NCBI GenBank assembly: GCA_040902305.1
Contig: JBBDXN010000010.1
Coordinates: forward strand, 1-52,602
Origin: CAMLFJ01 sp040902305
GTDB taxonomy: Bacteria > Methylomirabilota > Methylomirabilia > Rokubacteriales > CSP1-6
DNA: 52,602 nucleotides
Direction: 5' to 3'
Below the pieces are notes generated by a model that saw nothing but the letters and a program-made list of their open reading frames with translations, did no database searches and had not been told where the DNA came from. The position numbers and the translations under genes were made by a program. Positions 16,425-26,225 of the stretch are shown piece after piece (the stretch's first letter is position 1; every line of letters starts with the position of its first letter).

Positions 16425-18355
16425 TGGCGCATGCTGCCTCGGAGGTCACGACGCTCCCCCGGCTGCTGCAGCAGAACGTCCGCGAGCGGGGCGTCCGCCC
16501 CGCCATCCGCGAGAAGGATCGGGGGATCTGGCAGACTCACACCTGGCGCGAGTACCACGACCACGTGCGGGTCTTCTCGCTGGGCCTGGCCGCCCTCGGC
16601 TTCCGCCGCGGCGAGAAGCTCTCGGTGATCGGGGACAACCGCCCGCGGCTGTACTGGGCGCAGCTCGCCGCGCAGGCCCTGGGCGGGATCGCGGTGCCGG
16701 TCTACCAGGACTCGATCGCCCGGGAGCTGCAGTACGTGTGGAGCCACGCCGAGGCCTCGATCATCGTGGCGGAGGACCAGGAGCAGGTGGACAAGATCAT
16801 CTCGCTCCGAGACCGGCTCCCCGGTCTGCGCCACGTGATCTACGATGACGCGCGCGGGCTCGTCAAGTACCGCTTCGACTGGCTCAAGTCCTTCGAGGAG
16901 GTCGAGGAGCTGGGGCGCAAGCACGAGGCCCAGCACCCGGGCGCCTTCGAGGCGGAGGTGGAGCAGGGCCAGCCCGACGACGTGGCCATGATCTGCTACA
17001 CCTCGGGGACCACCGGCAATCCCAAGGGCGCCATGCTCACCCACGCCAACGTGGTGGCCACCGCCCGGACGTTCATGGCCGCCGAGGACGTGCGGGCCAC
17101 CGACGAGTGGCTGTGCTATCTGCCCATGGCCTGGGTCGGCGACTCGCTATACTCGCTCGTGCTCAGCCTGGCCGCGGGCTTCTGCTGCAATTGCCCGGAG
17201 AGCCCGGAGACCGTGCAGCGCGACCTGCGCGAGCTGGGCCCGACCACCGTGCTGGCCCCGCCGCGGATCTGGGAGAACATGCTGACCTCGGTGCAGGTGC
17301 GCGCCGGTGACGCCACCCCGCTCAAGCGCTGGGTGTTCGCGCGCTTCCGCCGCACCGCCGAGGAGGCCGAGATCCTGCGCTCGGACGGCAAGCCGGTGCC
17401 GTTCGGCCTGCGGCTCATGTGCGCGCTCGGCGAGTTCTTCGTCTACGGCCCGGTGCGCGACCAGCTCGGGCTGCGTCGCGCCCGCTGGGCCTATACCGGT
17501 GGCGCGCCGCTCGGTCCGGACACCTTCCGCTTCTTCCGCTCCATCGGGGTGAACCTCAAGCAGGTCTATGGCTCCACCGAGTCGAGCGCGCTCATCTCGA
17601 TCCAGCCCGACGCCGAGGCCAACCCGACCTCGGCGGGGCGGCCCTGTCCGGGCATCGAGGTGAAGATCGCCGATCGCGGCGAGGTGCTGATCCGGAGCCG
17701 CGGCATCTTCAAGGGCTACTACAAGGCCGAGGAAGCCACCAGAGAGGTGGTGGACGACGAGGGATGGTTCCACACCGGGGACGCGGGCTTCCTGGACCCG
17801 CGGGGCCACCTCGTCATCATCGACCGGGCCAAGGACGTGGGGGCGATGGTGGACGGGACCCCGTTCGCGCCCCAGTTCATCGAGAACAAGCTCAAGTTCA
17901 GTCCGTACATCCGCGAGGCGGTGGCCTTCGGCAACGAGCAGCCGTTGGTGGCCGCCATGATTGCCATCGATCTCAACACGGTGGGGAACTGGGCGGAGCG
18001 GCGGGGCATTCCATATACGAGCTACATGGATCTTTCCCAGAAGCCGGAGGTCCGGGAGCTGATCCGCGAGGAGATCGCCAAGGTCAACGCGACCCTGCCC
18101 GACAGCACTAGGATCCGCCGCTTCCTGCTCCTCACCAAGGACCTGGAGGCGGACGACGCGGAGATGACGCGCACCCGGAAGGTCCGGCGGCGCTTCGTCG
18201 CCGAGAAGTACGCGAGCGTCATCGACGCCTTCTACTCGGGCGGCGAAGAGGTGGAGCTCAGCACCCTGATTACCTACGAGGACGGCCGGCAGGCCACCAT
18301 CCAGTCCCGGGTGCGCATTGCCGACGTGGAGGCGGGGGCGCTCAGCCATGCTTGA
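16424..18355 (+). CDS. AMP-dependent acyl-CoA synthetase, long-chain type (ligase 2)
   Basis: A 643-residue paralogue of ligase 1 with intact catalytic motifs: ICYTSGTTGNPKGAMLTH, YLPMAWVGDSLYSL, LAPPRIWENML, QVYGSTESSALIS, HTGDAGFLDPRGHLVIIDRAKD and TRTRKVRRRFVAEKYASV. It forms acyl-CoA from a carboxylic acid, ATP and CoA in the cytoplasm. AGGGAGA precedes the ATG, and LivH2 begins 8 bases before its stop codon. Substrate is unknown; the residues around the TESSAL motif suit a bulky or long acyl chain. Confidence 0.95.
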   Translation: MAHAASEVTTLPRLLQQNVRERGVRPAIREKDRGIWQTHTWREYHDHVRVFSLGLAALGFRRGEKLSVIGDNRPRLYWAQLAAQALGGIAVPVYQDSIARELQYVWSHAEASIIVAEDQEQVDKIISLRDRLPGLRHVIYDDARGLVKYRFDWLKSFEEVEELGRKHEAQHPGAFEAEVEQGQPDDVAMICYTSGTTGNPKGAMLTHANVVATARTFMAAEDVRATDEWLCYLPMAWVGDSLYSLVLSLAAGFCCNCPESPETVQRDLRELGPTTVLAPPRIWENMLTSVQVRAGDATPLKRWVFARFRRTAEEAEILRSDGKPVPFGLRLMCALGEFFVYGPVRDQLGLRRARWAYTGGAPLGPDTFRFFRSIGVNLKQVYGSTESSALISIQPDAEANPTSAGRPCPGIEVKIADRGEVLIRSRGIFKGYYKAEEATREVVDDEGWFHTGDAGFLDPRGHLVIIDRAKDVGAMVDGTPFAPQFIENKLKFSPYIREAVAFGNEQPLVAAMIAIDLNTVGNWAERRGIPYTSYMDLSQKPEVRELIREEIAKVNATLPDSTRIRRFLLLTKDLEADDAEMTRTRKVRRRFVAEKYASVIDAFYSGGEEVELSTLITYEDGRQATIQSRVRIADVEAGALSHA

Positions 18356-19247
18356 TTTCAACTGGCATTTCTTCGGCCTCCTGATATCCAACGGCATCCT
18401 GATCGGGCTGATGTACTCTCTGATCGCGCTGGGCTTCGTGCTCGTCTACAAGGCCACCGACGCCATCAACTTCGCCCAGGGCGAGTTCGTGATGATCGCG
18501 GGCTTCGTGGTCGCGGTGGCCCTTGGCTCCTACGGTGCCCCTCTCTGGCTGGCCGTCGCGGTGGGGCTGGCGGCCATGATCAGCTTCGGGTTCGGGCTCG
18601 AGCGAGTGGTGCTGCGCCCCCTGATCGGCCGGCCGGTTGTGGCGGTGATCATGGCCACCATCGGGCTCGCCGCGGTGCTGCGGGGGCTGGGTCCGCTGCT
18701 CTGGGGTGCCGAGACCCGGGCCCTCACCCTGCCGATCAGCGACGAGCCCTTCATCTGGGGGCCCTTGTTCGTGCCGCCCATCCAGCTCCTGGGGGCGGTG
18801 GTGAGCATCCTGTTCCTGGCCGCGTTCGGCTGGTTCTTCCTGAAGAGCCGCAAGGGGATCGCGATGCGGGCGGTCGCCGACAACCAGCAGGTGGCCATGG
18901 CCATGGGGATCAACGTGGAGCGCTACTTCGCGCTGGCGTGGTCCATGGCGGGCGTGGTCTCCGCGCTGGGCGGCATCGTCTGGGGCAGCCTGCTGGGGGT
19001 GGACGTGCACCTGGCCCTGGTCGGCTTCAAGGTCTTCCCGGTGGTGATCCTGGGCGGGCTCGACTCGATCCCCGGCGCCATCGTGGGCGGGCTCGTGGTG
19101 GGGCTCGTGGAGAACATGGCGGCCGGCTACATCGACCCCTACGTGGGCGGCGGCACCAAGGACTTCGCGCCCTACATCCTCATGATCGTCGCGCTGATGG
19201 TCCGGCCGTACGGCATCTTCGGCAAGGCCATCATCGAGCGAGTCTAG
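18348..19247 (+). CDS. livH: Branched-chain amino acid-type ABC transporter permease, LivH-like (module 2)
   Basis: A 299-residue polytopic permease. The start is ATG 18348 (MLDFNWHFFGLLISNG), inside the end of ligase 2. Family motifs are GLMYSLIALGFVLVYKATDAINFAQGEF, ERVVLRPLIGRPV, GIAMRAVADNQQVAMAMGI and LGGLDSIPGAIVGGLVVG. It ends GKAIIERV, matching the GEKIIERV end of LivH1. LivM2 follows 3 bases later with no palindrome between them, unlike module 1. Confidence 0.95.
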   Translation: MLDFNWHFFGLLISNGILIGLMYSLIALGFVLVYKATDAINFAQGEFVMIAGFVVAVALGSYGAPLWLAVAVGLAAMISFGFGLERVVLRPLIGRPVVAVIMATIGLAAVLRGLGPLLWGAETRALTLPISDEPFIWGPLFVPPIQLLGAVVSILFLAAFGWFFLKSRKGIAMRAVADNQQVAMAMGINVERYFALAWSMAGVVSALGGIVWGSLLGVDVHLALVGFKVFPVVILGGLDSIPGAIVGGLVVGLVENMAAGYIDPYVGGGTKDFAPYILMIVALMVRPYGIFGKAIIERV

Positions 19248-19250
19248 CCC

Positions 19251-20318
19251 ATGATCCATCGCGAGTCGGGAGTCCTCAAGACGACGTACGAAGCCGACAT
19301 GGCCCTCTTCCCGCTGCCGATCGCGCGATGGACGGTGGCGGCGATCGCGGTGGTGATGTTCCTCGTGCTCCCCCTCGTCCTGCACGAGTACTACCTGTCG
19401 ATCATCAACCTGGTGTCGATCGCGGTGGTGGGCGCGCTCGGGCTCAACATCCTGGTGGGGTATACCGGGCAGATCTCGATCGGCCACGGCGCCTTCATGT
19501 CGGTGGGGGCCTACACCGCGGCCAACCTGGTGGTGCGGCTCGACCTGCCGTTCTGGGTGGCGCTGCCCGCGGGCGGTCTCATGGCGGCCGCGGTGGGGGC
19601 GGTGGTCGGGATTCCCTCGCTCCGCATCAAGGGTCTCTATCTCGCGATCGCGACCCTGGCCGGCCAGCTCATCATCGAGTGGATCATCAACCACGTGACC
19701 TGGATCAGCGGCGGCGTCCAGGCCTCGATCCAGATGCCCCGGCCGAGCCTCTTCGGCCACGAGATCGCCTCGCAGACTGAGATGTACTTCTTCCTGCTGT
19801 TCTTCGTGGTGCTGGCGGTGGTCGGGACGCTGAACCTGGTGCGCAGTCGCATCGGCCGCGCCTTCATCGCGATCCGCGACCGGGACATCGCGGCCGAGAT
19901 CATCGGCATCGACATCTTCCGCTACAAGCTCCTGTCCTTCGGCATCTCGTCGTTCTACGCGGGGGTCACCGGCGTGCTGTACACCTACTACCTCGGCATC
20001 GCCAACTACGAGCAGTTCCAGATCAACGTGTCGATCGACTACCTGGCCATGATCATCATCGGGGGGCTGGGGTCGGTGCTCGGGTCCATCCTCGGGGCGA
20101 TCTTCGTGACGCTCCTGCCCATCGCGAGCCGTCTGGTGATGGAGGCCTTCGGCGAGCTCGTCTTCTCCCAGCAGGCGGTGCTGAACATCATTCCCAACCT
20201 GCGGCTGATGCTGTTCGGGCTTCTGATCATCGTGTTCCTGGTGGTTGAGCCGGAGGGGCTCAACCGGTTGTGGCGCAACATCCGGAGCTATTTCCGGGTG
20301 TGGCCGTTCGCGTACTGA
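19251..20318 (+). CDS. livM: Branched-chain amino acid-type ABC transporter permease, LivM-like (module 2)
   Basis: A 355-residue polytopic permease with GLNILVGYTGQISIGHGAFMSVGAY, GIPSLRIKGLYLAIATLAGQ, GRAFIAIRDRDIAAEIIGIDIFRYKL and IIGGLGSVLGSILGAIF. It ends in RVWPFAY, parallel to the LWPFPH end of LivM1. It probably pairs with LivH2 to form the membrane channel of module 2. Confidence 0.95.
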   Translation: MIHRESGVLKTTYEADMALFPLPIARWTVAAIAVVMFLVLPLVLHEYYLSIINLVSIAVVGALGLNILVGYTGQISIGHGAFMSVGAYTAANLVVRLDLPFWVALPAGGLMAAAVGAVVGIPSLRIKGLYLAIATLAGQLIIEWIINHVTWISGGVQASIQMPRPSLFGHEIASQTEMYFFLLFFVVLAVVGTLNLVRSRIGRAFIAIRDRDIAAEIIGIDIFRYKLLSFGISSFYAGVTGVLYTYYLGIANYEQFQINVSIDYLAMIIIGGLGSVLGSILGAIFVTLLPIASRLVMEAFGELVFSQQAVLNIIPNLRLMLFGLLIIVFLVVEPEGLNRLWRNIRSYFRVWPFAY

Positions 20319-20346
20319 GCGTGACATCGAGAAAGGAGAGCACCCA

Positions 20347-21588
20347 ATGAAGCGAGCCCTCTCTGTAGTGATCGGGCTGTTGCTGGTCGCCGGCATGACC
20401 CTGGGCGTCCCGGGGCCCGCGGCGGGCCAGAAGGAGATCGTCCTCGGCCTGCAGTGCGACCGCACCGGCGCGACCCAGTTGGTCGGCGTCAACCTGTGCC
20501 CGGGCTACCACGACTACATCAACCTGGTGAACTCCAAGGGCGGCGTCGAGGGGCACAAGATCCGGGCGCTCGAGATCGACCACGAGTACAAGGTACCGCA
20601 GGGCATGGAGGCCTACGAGCGCCACAAGAAGGAAGGGGCGGTGCTCATCGGCATCTACGGCACCCCCCACACCCAGGCCCTGACCCAAAAGCTGACCGAG
20701 GACAAGATCCCGGGCACCTCGCCCGGCTTCGGTACCTCCGCGGCCGCGGACGGCACCAAGTACCCGTACATCTTCCCGATCGCGGCGACCTACTGGTCGC
20801 AGGCGGCGGTCGGCGTCAAGTTCGCCAAGACCCAGCTCGGCGGCAATCTCAAAGGCAAGAAGATCGCGTACCTCTACTACGACAATCCGGCCGGCCGCGA
20901 GCCGCTGCCGATCCTGGAGGACCTCGCGGCCATGGAGGGCTTCCAGCTCAGGACCTTCGCGGTGCCGCCGCCGGGCGTCGAGATGGGCGCGCAGGTGCTC
21001 GACATCGCCCAGCGCTACCGGGCCGACTTCGTGATCAGCCACCTGTTCGGCCGCTCGCCGTCGGTGTCCATCAAGGAGCTCAAGCGAGTAGGCTATCCGC
21101 TCCGGAAGGTCGTGGCGATGGTGTGGGGTGCCTCCGAGGCCGACATCGAGGCCGCGGGTGGTTTCGCGGTGGCGGAGGGCTACAACGCGATGCAGTTCGC
21201 GGGGGTCGGCAGCGACTACCCGGTACTGAACGAAATCCGAGAGATGTACAAGAAGCAGAACAAGGAGGCCCCGAAAGAGATGGCCTCGACCGTGTTCTAC
21301 AACCGCGGCGTGCTGATCGCGGCGGTGCACGTGGAGGCGGTCCGGAACGCGCTGAAGGCCAAGAAGGGCGGCGACATCACCGGCGCCGACGTCAAGGCCG
21401 GCTTCGAGAAGATCAAGGGTTTCACCCTCGGCGGGCTGGTGCCGCCGCTCGAGATCACCCCGACCGACCACGAGGGCGGCGGCTGGGTTCAGATCTTCAC
21501 GGTCAAGGGCGGCAAGTTCGTGAAGGCCACCGAGTGGGACAAGGCCTACTCGGACGTCCTGGCCAAGCACATCAAGGCCGCCAAATAA
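20347..21588 (+). CDS. livK: Liv-type periplasmic substrate-binding protein (module 2)
   Basis: A 413-residue secreted binding protein with a signal peptide over residues 1-27 (MKRALSVVIGLLLVAGMTLG..AAGQ). The mature region has CDRTGATQLVGVNLCPGYHDYINLVNSKGGVEGHKI, GTPHTQALTQKL, YWSQAAVGVKF and GKKIAYLYYDNPAGREPLPI. GAAAGGAGAG precedes the ATG. It is clearly related to the module 1 binding protein but diverged, so the two transporters probably take different ligands. A GC-rich repeat separates it from livF2. Confidence 0.94.
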   Translation: MKRALSVVIGLLLVAGMTLGVPGPAAGQKEIVLGLQCDRTGATQLVGVNLCPGYHDYINLVNSKGGVEGHKIRALEIDHEYKVPQGMEAYERHKKEGAVLIGIYGTPHTQALTQKLTEDKIPGTSPGFGTSAAADGTKYPYIFPIAATYWSQAAVGVKFAKTQLGGNLKGKKIAYLYYDNPAGREPLPILEDLAAMEGFQLRTFAVPPPGVEMGAQVLDIAQRYRADFVISHLFGRSPSVSIKELKRVGYPLRKVVAMVWGASEADIEAAGGFAVAEGYNAMQFAGVGSDYPVLNEIREMYKKQNKEAPKEMASTVFYNRGVLIAAVHVEAVRNALKAKKGGDITGADVKAGFEKIKGFTLGGLVPPLEITPTDHEGGGWVQIFTVKGGKFVKATEWDKAYSDVLAKHIKAAK

Positions 21589-21596
21589 GAGGCCCC

Positions 21597-21650
21597 TCCT
21601 CCTCATCTCCCTCTCCCCCCCGGTCGGGGGAGAGGGCAGGGTGAGGGGGC
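21597..21650. repeat. GC-rich hairpin repeat, copy 1 (reverse orientation)
   Basis: CCCTCTCCCCC (from 21609) and GGGGGAGAGGG (21626-21636) form a stem with a short loop, followed by CAGGGTGAGGGG. It belongs to a family found seven times in the window and lies between livK2 and livF2, inside an operon. With no U run it is unlikely to be a strong intrinsic terminator. Confidence 0.85.
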
Positions 21651-21671
21651 GGTGGTCCGCGGAAGATCCCA

Positions 21672-22453
<782 letters not shown>

Positions 22454-22466
<13 letters not shown>

Positions 22467-23965
22467 GCGTCCACGCCTTCACGGTCTACGACATGATCGC
22501 GCGGGGCGCCGCGGCAAACGGGGAGGCGCCCGCGATCATCCAGGGAGAGCGCACCCTGTCGTTCCGCGCGCTGCGGCGCCGGGTGGACGAGCTGGCCGGG
22601 GGCCTCGTGAAGCTCGGGCTGGGCCCCGGCGACCGCGTCTGCGTGCTCGCTCAGAACGACGCCGCCTATCTCGAGCTCTACGGTGCCTGCGCGCGGCAGG
22701 GTATCATCGCCTATCCGATCAACTGGCGGCTCACCGCGCCGGAAGTCGAGCGGGTGGTGGAGCGGGCCCGGCCGGCCATGATGGTGGTGGACGCCTCGAC
22801 GCTGGCCCTGGTCGGCGACTGGCTCAGAGGTACGGGGGTGGCGCACCGGTACCAGCTCGGCGCCGGGGCCGGCTTCACGCCCCTCGCGGACCTCTACCGT
22901 CCGGACGCCGCGCCCGCACCGCCGGAGGTCTCGCCCGAGGCCCCGTTCGCGGTCATCTCCACCGCGGCGGTGGACGTGGTGCCCCGGGGCGCGGTGCTCA
23001 CCCACGGCAACGTGATCACCGCCAATCTCACCACGATCGGCAGCCTCGGCTTCACGTCGCAGGACCGCTACCTCGTGGCCCTGCCGCTGTTCCACGTGAC
23101 CGCGCTCGGCATGACCATGGCCCACCTGCACGCGGGTGGCGCCAACGTGATCGTGGCGCGGTTCGACCCGGCGGAGGCGGTGTCGCTCATCGACCGCCAC
23201 CGCGTCACTCACGTCTCCGACTTCCCGCCGGTGCTCGCGAGCCTGCTCGACGCGGCCGAGAAGGGGGGCAGCGCGCTCCCGAGCCTGACCCATGTCTCCG
23301 GTCTCGACGCGCCCGCGACCATCCAGCGGCTGCACGAGAAGACCCGGGCCAAGTTCTGGACCGGCTTCGGCCAGTCCGAGACGAGCGGCTTCGTGACCAT
23401 CCAGCGCGTGGCGGAGCGCCCGGGCGCCTCCGGGCGGCCCGTCCCCTGCGCTCAGGTACGGCTCGTGGACGACTATGACCGTGAGGTGCCGGTCGGCACC
23501 CCGGGCGAGATCGTGGTGCGCGGCCCGCTGGTCTTCCAGGGTTATTTTGGCCAGCCCGAGGTCACCGCCTACACCTTCCGCAACGGCTGGCACCACACCG
23601 GGGACGTGGGCCGCTTCGATGCCGACGGCTATCTCCACTACGTCAAGCGCAAGCCGGAGAAGGAGCTGATCAAACCGGGCGGGGAGAACGTGTACCCGGC
23701 GGAGGTCGAGGCCGTCATCATGCAAATCGCCGGGGTCACCGGCGTCTGCGTCTACGGCATCCCCGACGCTAAGTGGGGCGAGGCGATCAAGGCGGTGGTG
23801 GAGGTCAGGGCGGCCGGCGCGCATACCGCCGAGCAGGTCACCGACTTCGTCGGCACGAGGATCGCGCGCTTCAAGCGGCCGCAGGTGGTGGCCTTCTGCG
23901 AGGCTTTGCCGCGCAACGCAGAAGGGGTGGTGGACCGCGACGCGGTCAAGGCCAAGTGGTCGTGA
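22454..23965 (+). CDS. Acyl-CoA ligase-like protein with degenerate catalytic motifs (ligase 3)
   Basis: A 503-residue ANL-superfamily protein starting at GTG 22454. The fold is well kept: LVKLGLGPGDRVCVLAQND, PLFHVTALGMTMAHLHAGG, FWTGFGQSETSGF, GYFGQPEVTAYTFRNGWHHTGDVGRFDADGYL and KPGGENVYPAEVEAVI. However, the phosphate-binding loop normally reading TSGTTGxPKG is STAAVDVVPRG, and the C-terminal Lys that activates the carboxylate (PxTxxGK) is Val in PRNAEGVVDRD. Either the enzyme cannot adenylate, or it uses another mechanism such as thioesterification of preformed adenylate. It is coupled to livF2 and to the acyl-CoA dehydrogenase after it. Confidence 0.9.
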
Positions 23966-24109
23966 AGATCTTCGACGAGCAGCACGAGATGTTGAGTGGG
24001 AGAGGGCCTCGGCGGCCCCCTCCCAGGCCCTCCCCCAGCCGGGTTGCACCGGCGAGGCCGGCGTTCGAACACGGCGCGTGAAGATCTTCGACGAGCAGCA
24101 CGAGATGTT
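23961..24109 (+). repeat. 33-bp direct repeat flanking an 83-bp insertion at the dehydrogenase start
   Basis: The sequence CGTGAAGATCTTCGACGAGC and 13 further bases occurs at 23961-23993 and again, identical, at 24077-24109. It is the start of the acyl-CoA dehydrogenase gene including its GTG. Between them are 83 bases containing a GC-rich hairpin, GGGAGAGGGCC pairing with GGCCCCCTCCC. The upstream copy gives a dead-end frame that stops at 24079-24081, exactly at the second GTG. It looks like a small duplication accompanying insertion of a hairpin element. Confidence 0.88.
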
Positions 24110-25286
24110 CCGCCAGGCGGTGCGGGCGTTCGTGCAGAAGGAAGTGGAGCCGCACGTCGAGGAGTGGGAGGAGGCCGGGGAGATCCCCAAGTCGATCTGG
24201 CCCCGGATGGGCGCGCTCGGGTTCCTGGGCGTCGAGTACGACGAGAAGTACGGCGGGGCCGGGGCCGACGTGCTGACCACCGCGGTGCTCTGCGAGGAGA
24301 TGGCCCGCGCCCGCTGCGCGTCCTTGGCGATGGCGGTGGGCGTGCACACCGACATGGCCTCACCCCATCTCTACTGGACGGGGAGCGAGGCCCTCAAGGA
24401 GAAGTACCTGCCCGCGATCTGCCGCGGCGAGGCCCTCACCGCGATCGCGGTGACGGAGCCGGGCGGGGGCTCGGACGTGGCCGCGATCCGCACCCGCGCG
24501 GTGCGCGACGGCGGGCACTACGTGCTCGACGGCTCCAAGATGTTCATCACCAACGGGGTGCTGGCCGACCTCTACTTCGTGGCCGCGCGGATCCAGGACC
24601 CCCTCACCACCGGCCCCCTCACCACCGGCCCCCTCACCCTACCCTCTCCCCAGGGGGGAGAGGGTGAGACGCGGCGACACCGAGGCATCTCGATGTTCCT
24701 GGTGGAGCGCGACACGCCCGGGTTCACGGTGAGCCGGAAGCTCGACAAGATGGGAAACCGCGCCTCCGACACCGCGGAGCTGGCCTTCCAGGGCATGCGG
24801 GTGCCGGCCGGGAACCTCCTTGGGGTCGAGGGCAAGGGCTTCTACGAGGTCATGCGGGTGTTCCAGCGGGAGCGGCTGGTGGCGGGCCTCCACGCGGTGG
24901 CCGGCTGCGAGCGGGCCCTCGAGGACACCATCGCCTACGTCCAGAAGCGCCACGCCTTCGACGAGCCGCTCTCGAGGAAGCAGGTGGTGCGGCACAAGCT
25001 CGCCGACCTCGCGACCCTGATCGAGGCGGGGCGGTGGCTCACCTACGCCGCCTGTCTCAAGTTCCGGGACCGGGACGACGCGGTGAAGGAGATCTCCATG
25101 GTGAAGCTCTTCACCGCGGAGATGGCCCAGAAGGTGGCCTACGACTGCGTGCAGCTCCACGGCGGCTACGGCTACATGCGCGAGTACCCCATCGAGCGCT
25201 TCTTCCGGGATATCCGGCTCATGACCATCGGCGGCGGGACCTCCGAGATCATGAAGGAGATCATCGCCAAGCAGCTCGCGATCTGA
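24078..25286 (+). CDS. Acyl-CoA dehydrogenase, long-chain/isovaleryl type, with in-frame repeat insertion
   Basis: A 402-residue dehydrogenase starting at GTG 24078. It has IAVTEPGGGSDVAAI, GNRASDTAELAF, VQLHGGYGYMREYPIERFFRD and IGGGTSEIMKEI. The usual catalytic Glu near the C-terminus is Gly (GGGT), as in isovaleryl- and long-chain enzymes, where the base is the Glu of the central FQRERLVAG segment; that Glu is present here. Between RIQDP and HRGISMFLVERD, about 25 residues including LTLPSPQGGEGE are encoded by a genomic hairpin repeat, in a loop where relatives have only a few residues. The reading frame survives, but effects on folding are unknown. Confidence 0.93.
   Translation: MKIFDEQHEMFRQAVRAFVQKEVEPHVEEWEEAGEIPKSIWPRMGALGFLGVEYDEKYGGAGADVLTTAVLCEEMARARCASLAMAVGVHTDMASPHLYWTGSEALKEKYLPAICRGEALTAIAVTEPGGGSDVAAIRTRAVRDGGHYVLDGSKMFITNGVLADLYFVAARIQDPLTTGPLTTGPLTLPSPQGGEGETRRHRGISMFLVERDTPGFTVSRKLDKMGNRASDTAELAFQGMRVPAGNLLGVEGKGFYEVMRVFQRERLVAGLHAVAGCERALEDTIAYVQKRHAFDEPLSRKQVVRHKLADLATLIEAGRWLTYAACLKFRDRDDAVKEISMVKLFTAEMAQKVAYDCVQLHGGYGYMREYPIERFFRDIRLMTIGGGTSEIMKEIIAKQLAI
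24598..24668 (+). repeat. GC-rich hairpin repeat, copy 2, inside a coding sequence
   Basis: Two 15-bp units CCCCCTCACCACCGG and a third partial unit are followed by ACCCTCTCCCC, AGG and GGGGAGAGGGT. The structure matches copies at 29457 and 32892, but here it lies inside the acyl-CoA dehydrogenase gene without a stop and in a length that keeps the frame. Confidence 0.88.
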
Positions 25287-25302
25287 CGTCGGAGGGGATC
25301 GG

Positions 25303-26157
25303 GTGGACTTCGTGGCCGTCGGGCACGTCACGCTGGATCAGACGACGCGGGGGATCCGGCCGGGCGGCGCCGCCTTCTACGCGGCGGTGACCGCCCACCG
25401 CCTGGGCCTGCGGGTGGGCCTGCTCACGTCCTTCGGGTCCGACTTCCCCCGCGAGGCCATTCCCGCCGCGATCAGCGTGGTGAACGTGCCCTCGGCGCGC
25501 ACGACAATCTTCCGGATCGGGCAGAGCCGCGCCGGCGCGGGTGGGCGCGCCCGGGAGCTGGCGGTGCTCGCGCGGGCGGCCGATCTGGAGGCGACCGCGC
25601 TGCCCGAGGAGTGGCGGGACGCGACCCTGGGCGCCCTGGCCCCGGTGGCGGGCGAGGTGGACCCGGCCTTCGCCGCCGCGTTCCCGGAGACCTCGCTGGC
25701 CGCCCTGCCGCAGGGCTGGATGCGCCAACGCGGGAAGGGCGGGGTGCTATCGCCTCAGCCGTGGGAGGCCGCCGACCTGGTGCTGCCGCGCGTGCAGGCG
25801 CTGGTGGTCAGCCGGGAGGACGTCGAGCCCTTCGAGAAGGAGGCGCTCGAATGGTTCCAGCGGGTGCCGGTCGGCGCCATCACCCACGGGCCCGAGGGAG
25901 CCATCCTGTTCGTGAACGGCGAGCGCTACGGCGTCGAGCCCGATCGAGCGGTGGAGGTGGACGCGACCGGCGCCGGTGACGTCTTCGCCACCGCGCTGCT
26001 CATCGCCTACAACCGCGACGGCAACGCGTGGGACGCGGGCGCGGCGGCCGCCTGCGGCGCGGCCGGCTCCGTCGAGGGCGAAGGAGTCGCGGGCATTCCG
26101 GACCGCGACGGTCTCGAGGCGCGGCTTGCCGCGTACCGGCGCCGCCAGGGCAGATGA
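25303..26157 (+). CDS. PfkB-family carbohydrate/nucleoside kinase
   Basis: A 284-residue ribokinase-fold protein starting at GTG 25303 after GGAGGGG. The N-terminus has MDFVAVGHVTLDQTT and GGAAFYAAVTAHRLG (first PfkB signature region), and the C-terminus has VDATGAGDVFATALL, whose Asp is the catalytic base. It would phosphorylate a sugar, nucleoside or polyol with ATP. It is shorter than typical ribokinase and lacks an obvious lid, resembling small PfkB proteins of unknown substrate. It lies 16 bases after the dehydrogenase and may end that operon. Confidence 0.88.
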   Translation: MDFVAVGHVTLDQTTRGIRPGGAAFYAAVTAHRLGLRVGLLTSFGSDFPREAIPAAISVVNVPSARTTIFRIGQSRAGAGGRARELAVLARAADLEATALPEEWRDATLGALAPVAGEVDPAFAAAFPETSLAALPQGWMRQRGKGGVLSPQPWEAADLVLPRVQALVVSREDVEPFEKEALEWFQRVPVGAITHGPEGAILFVNGERYGVEPDRAVEVDATGAGDVFATALLIAYNRDGNAWDAGAAAACGAAGSVEGEGVAGIPDRDGLEARLAAYRRRQGR

Positions 26158-26170
26158 ATCCGCCTTCGCC

Positions 26171-26200
26171 TTGCCGCCGGCCGCGCCCCGGGGCTACACT
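26171..26200 (+). promoter_or_regulatory. Possible promoter upstream of the cyclophilin-like gene
   Basis: TTGCCG (26171-26176) and TACACT (26195-26200) are separated by 18 bases. The predicted start near 26206 leaves about 20 bases of leader including GAGGCGAGAG before ATG 26226. The match is partial, so this is tentative. Confidence 0.4.
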
Positions 26201-26225
26201 CGGGTCGAGGCGAGAGCGAATCCAC

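Noticed and set aside
23962..24081. Short gene from the first GTG of the duplicated dehydrogenase start
   Set aside because: It shares only the first eleven or so residues with the dehydrogenase, then reads through the hairpin insertion and stops at the true start; a decoy frame.
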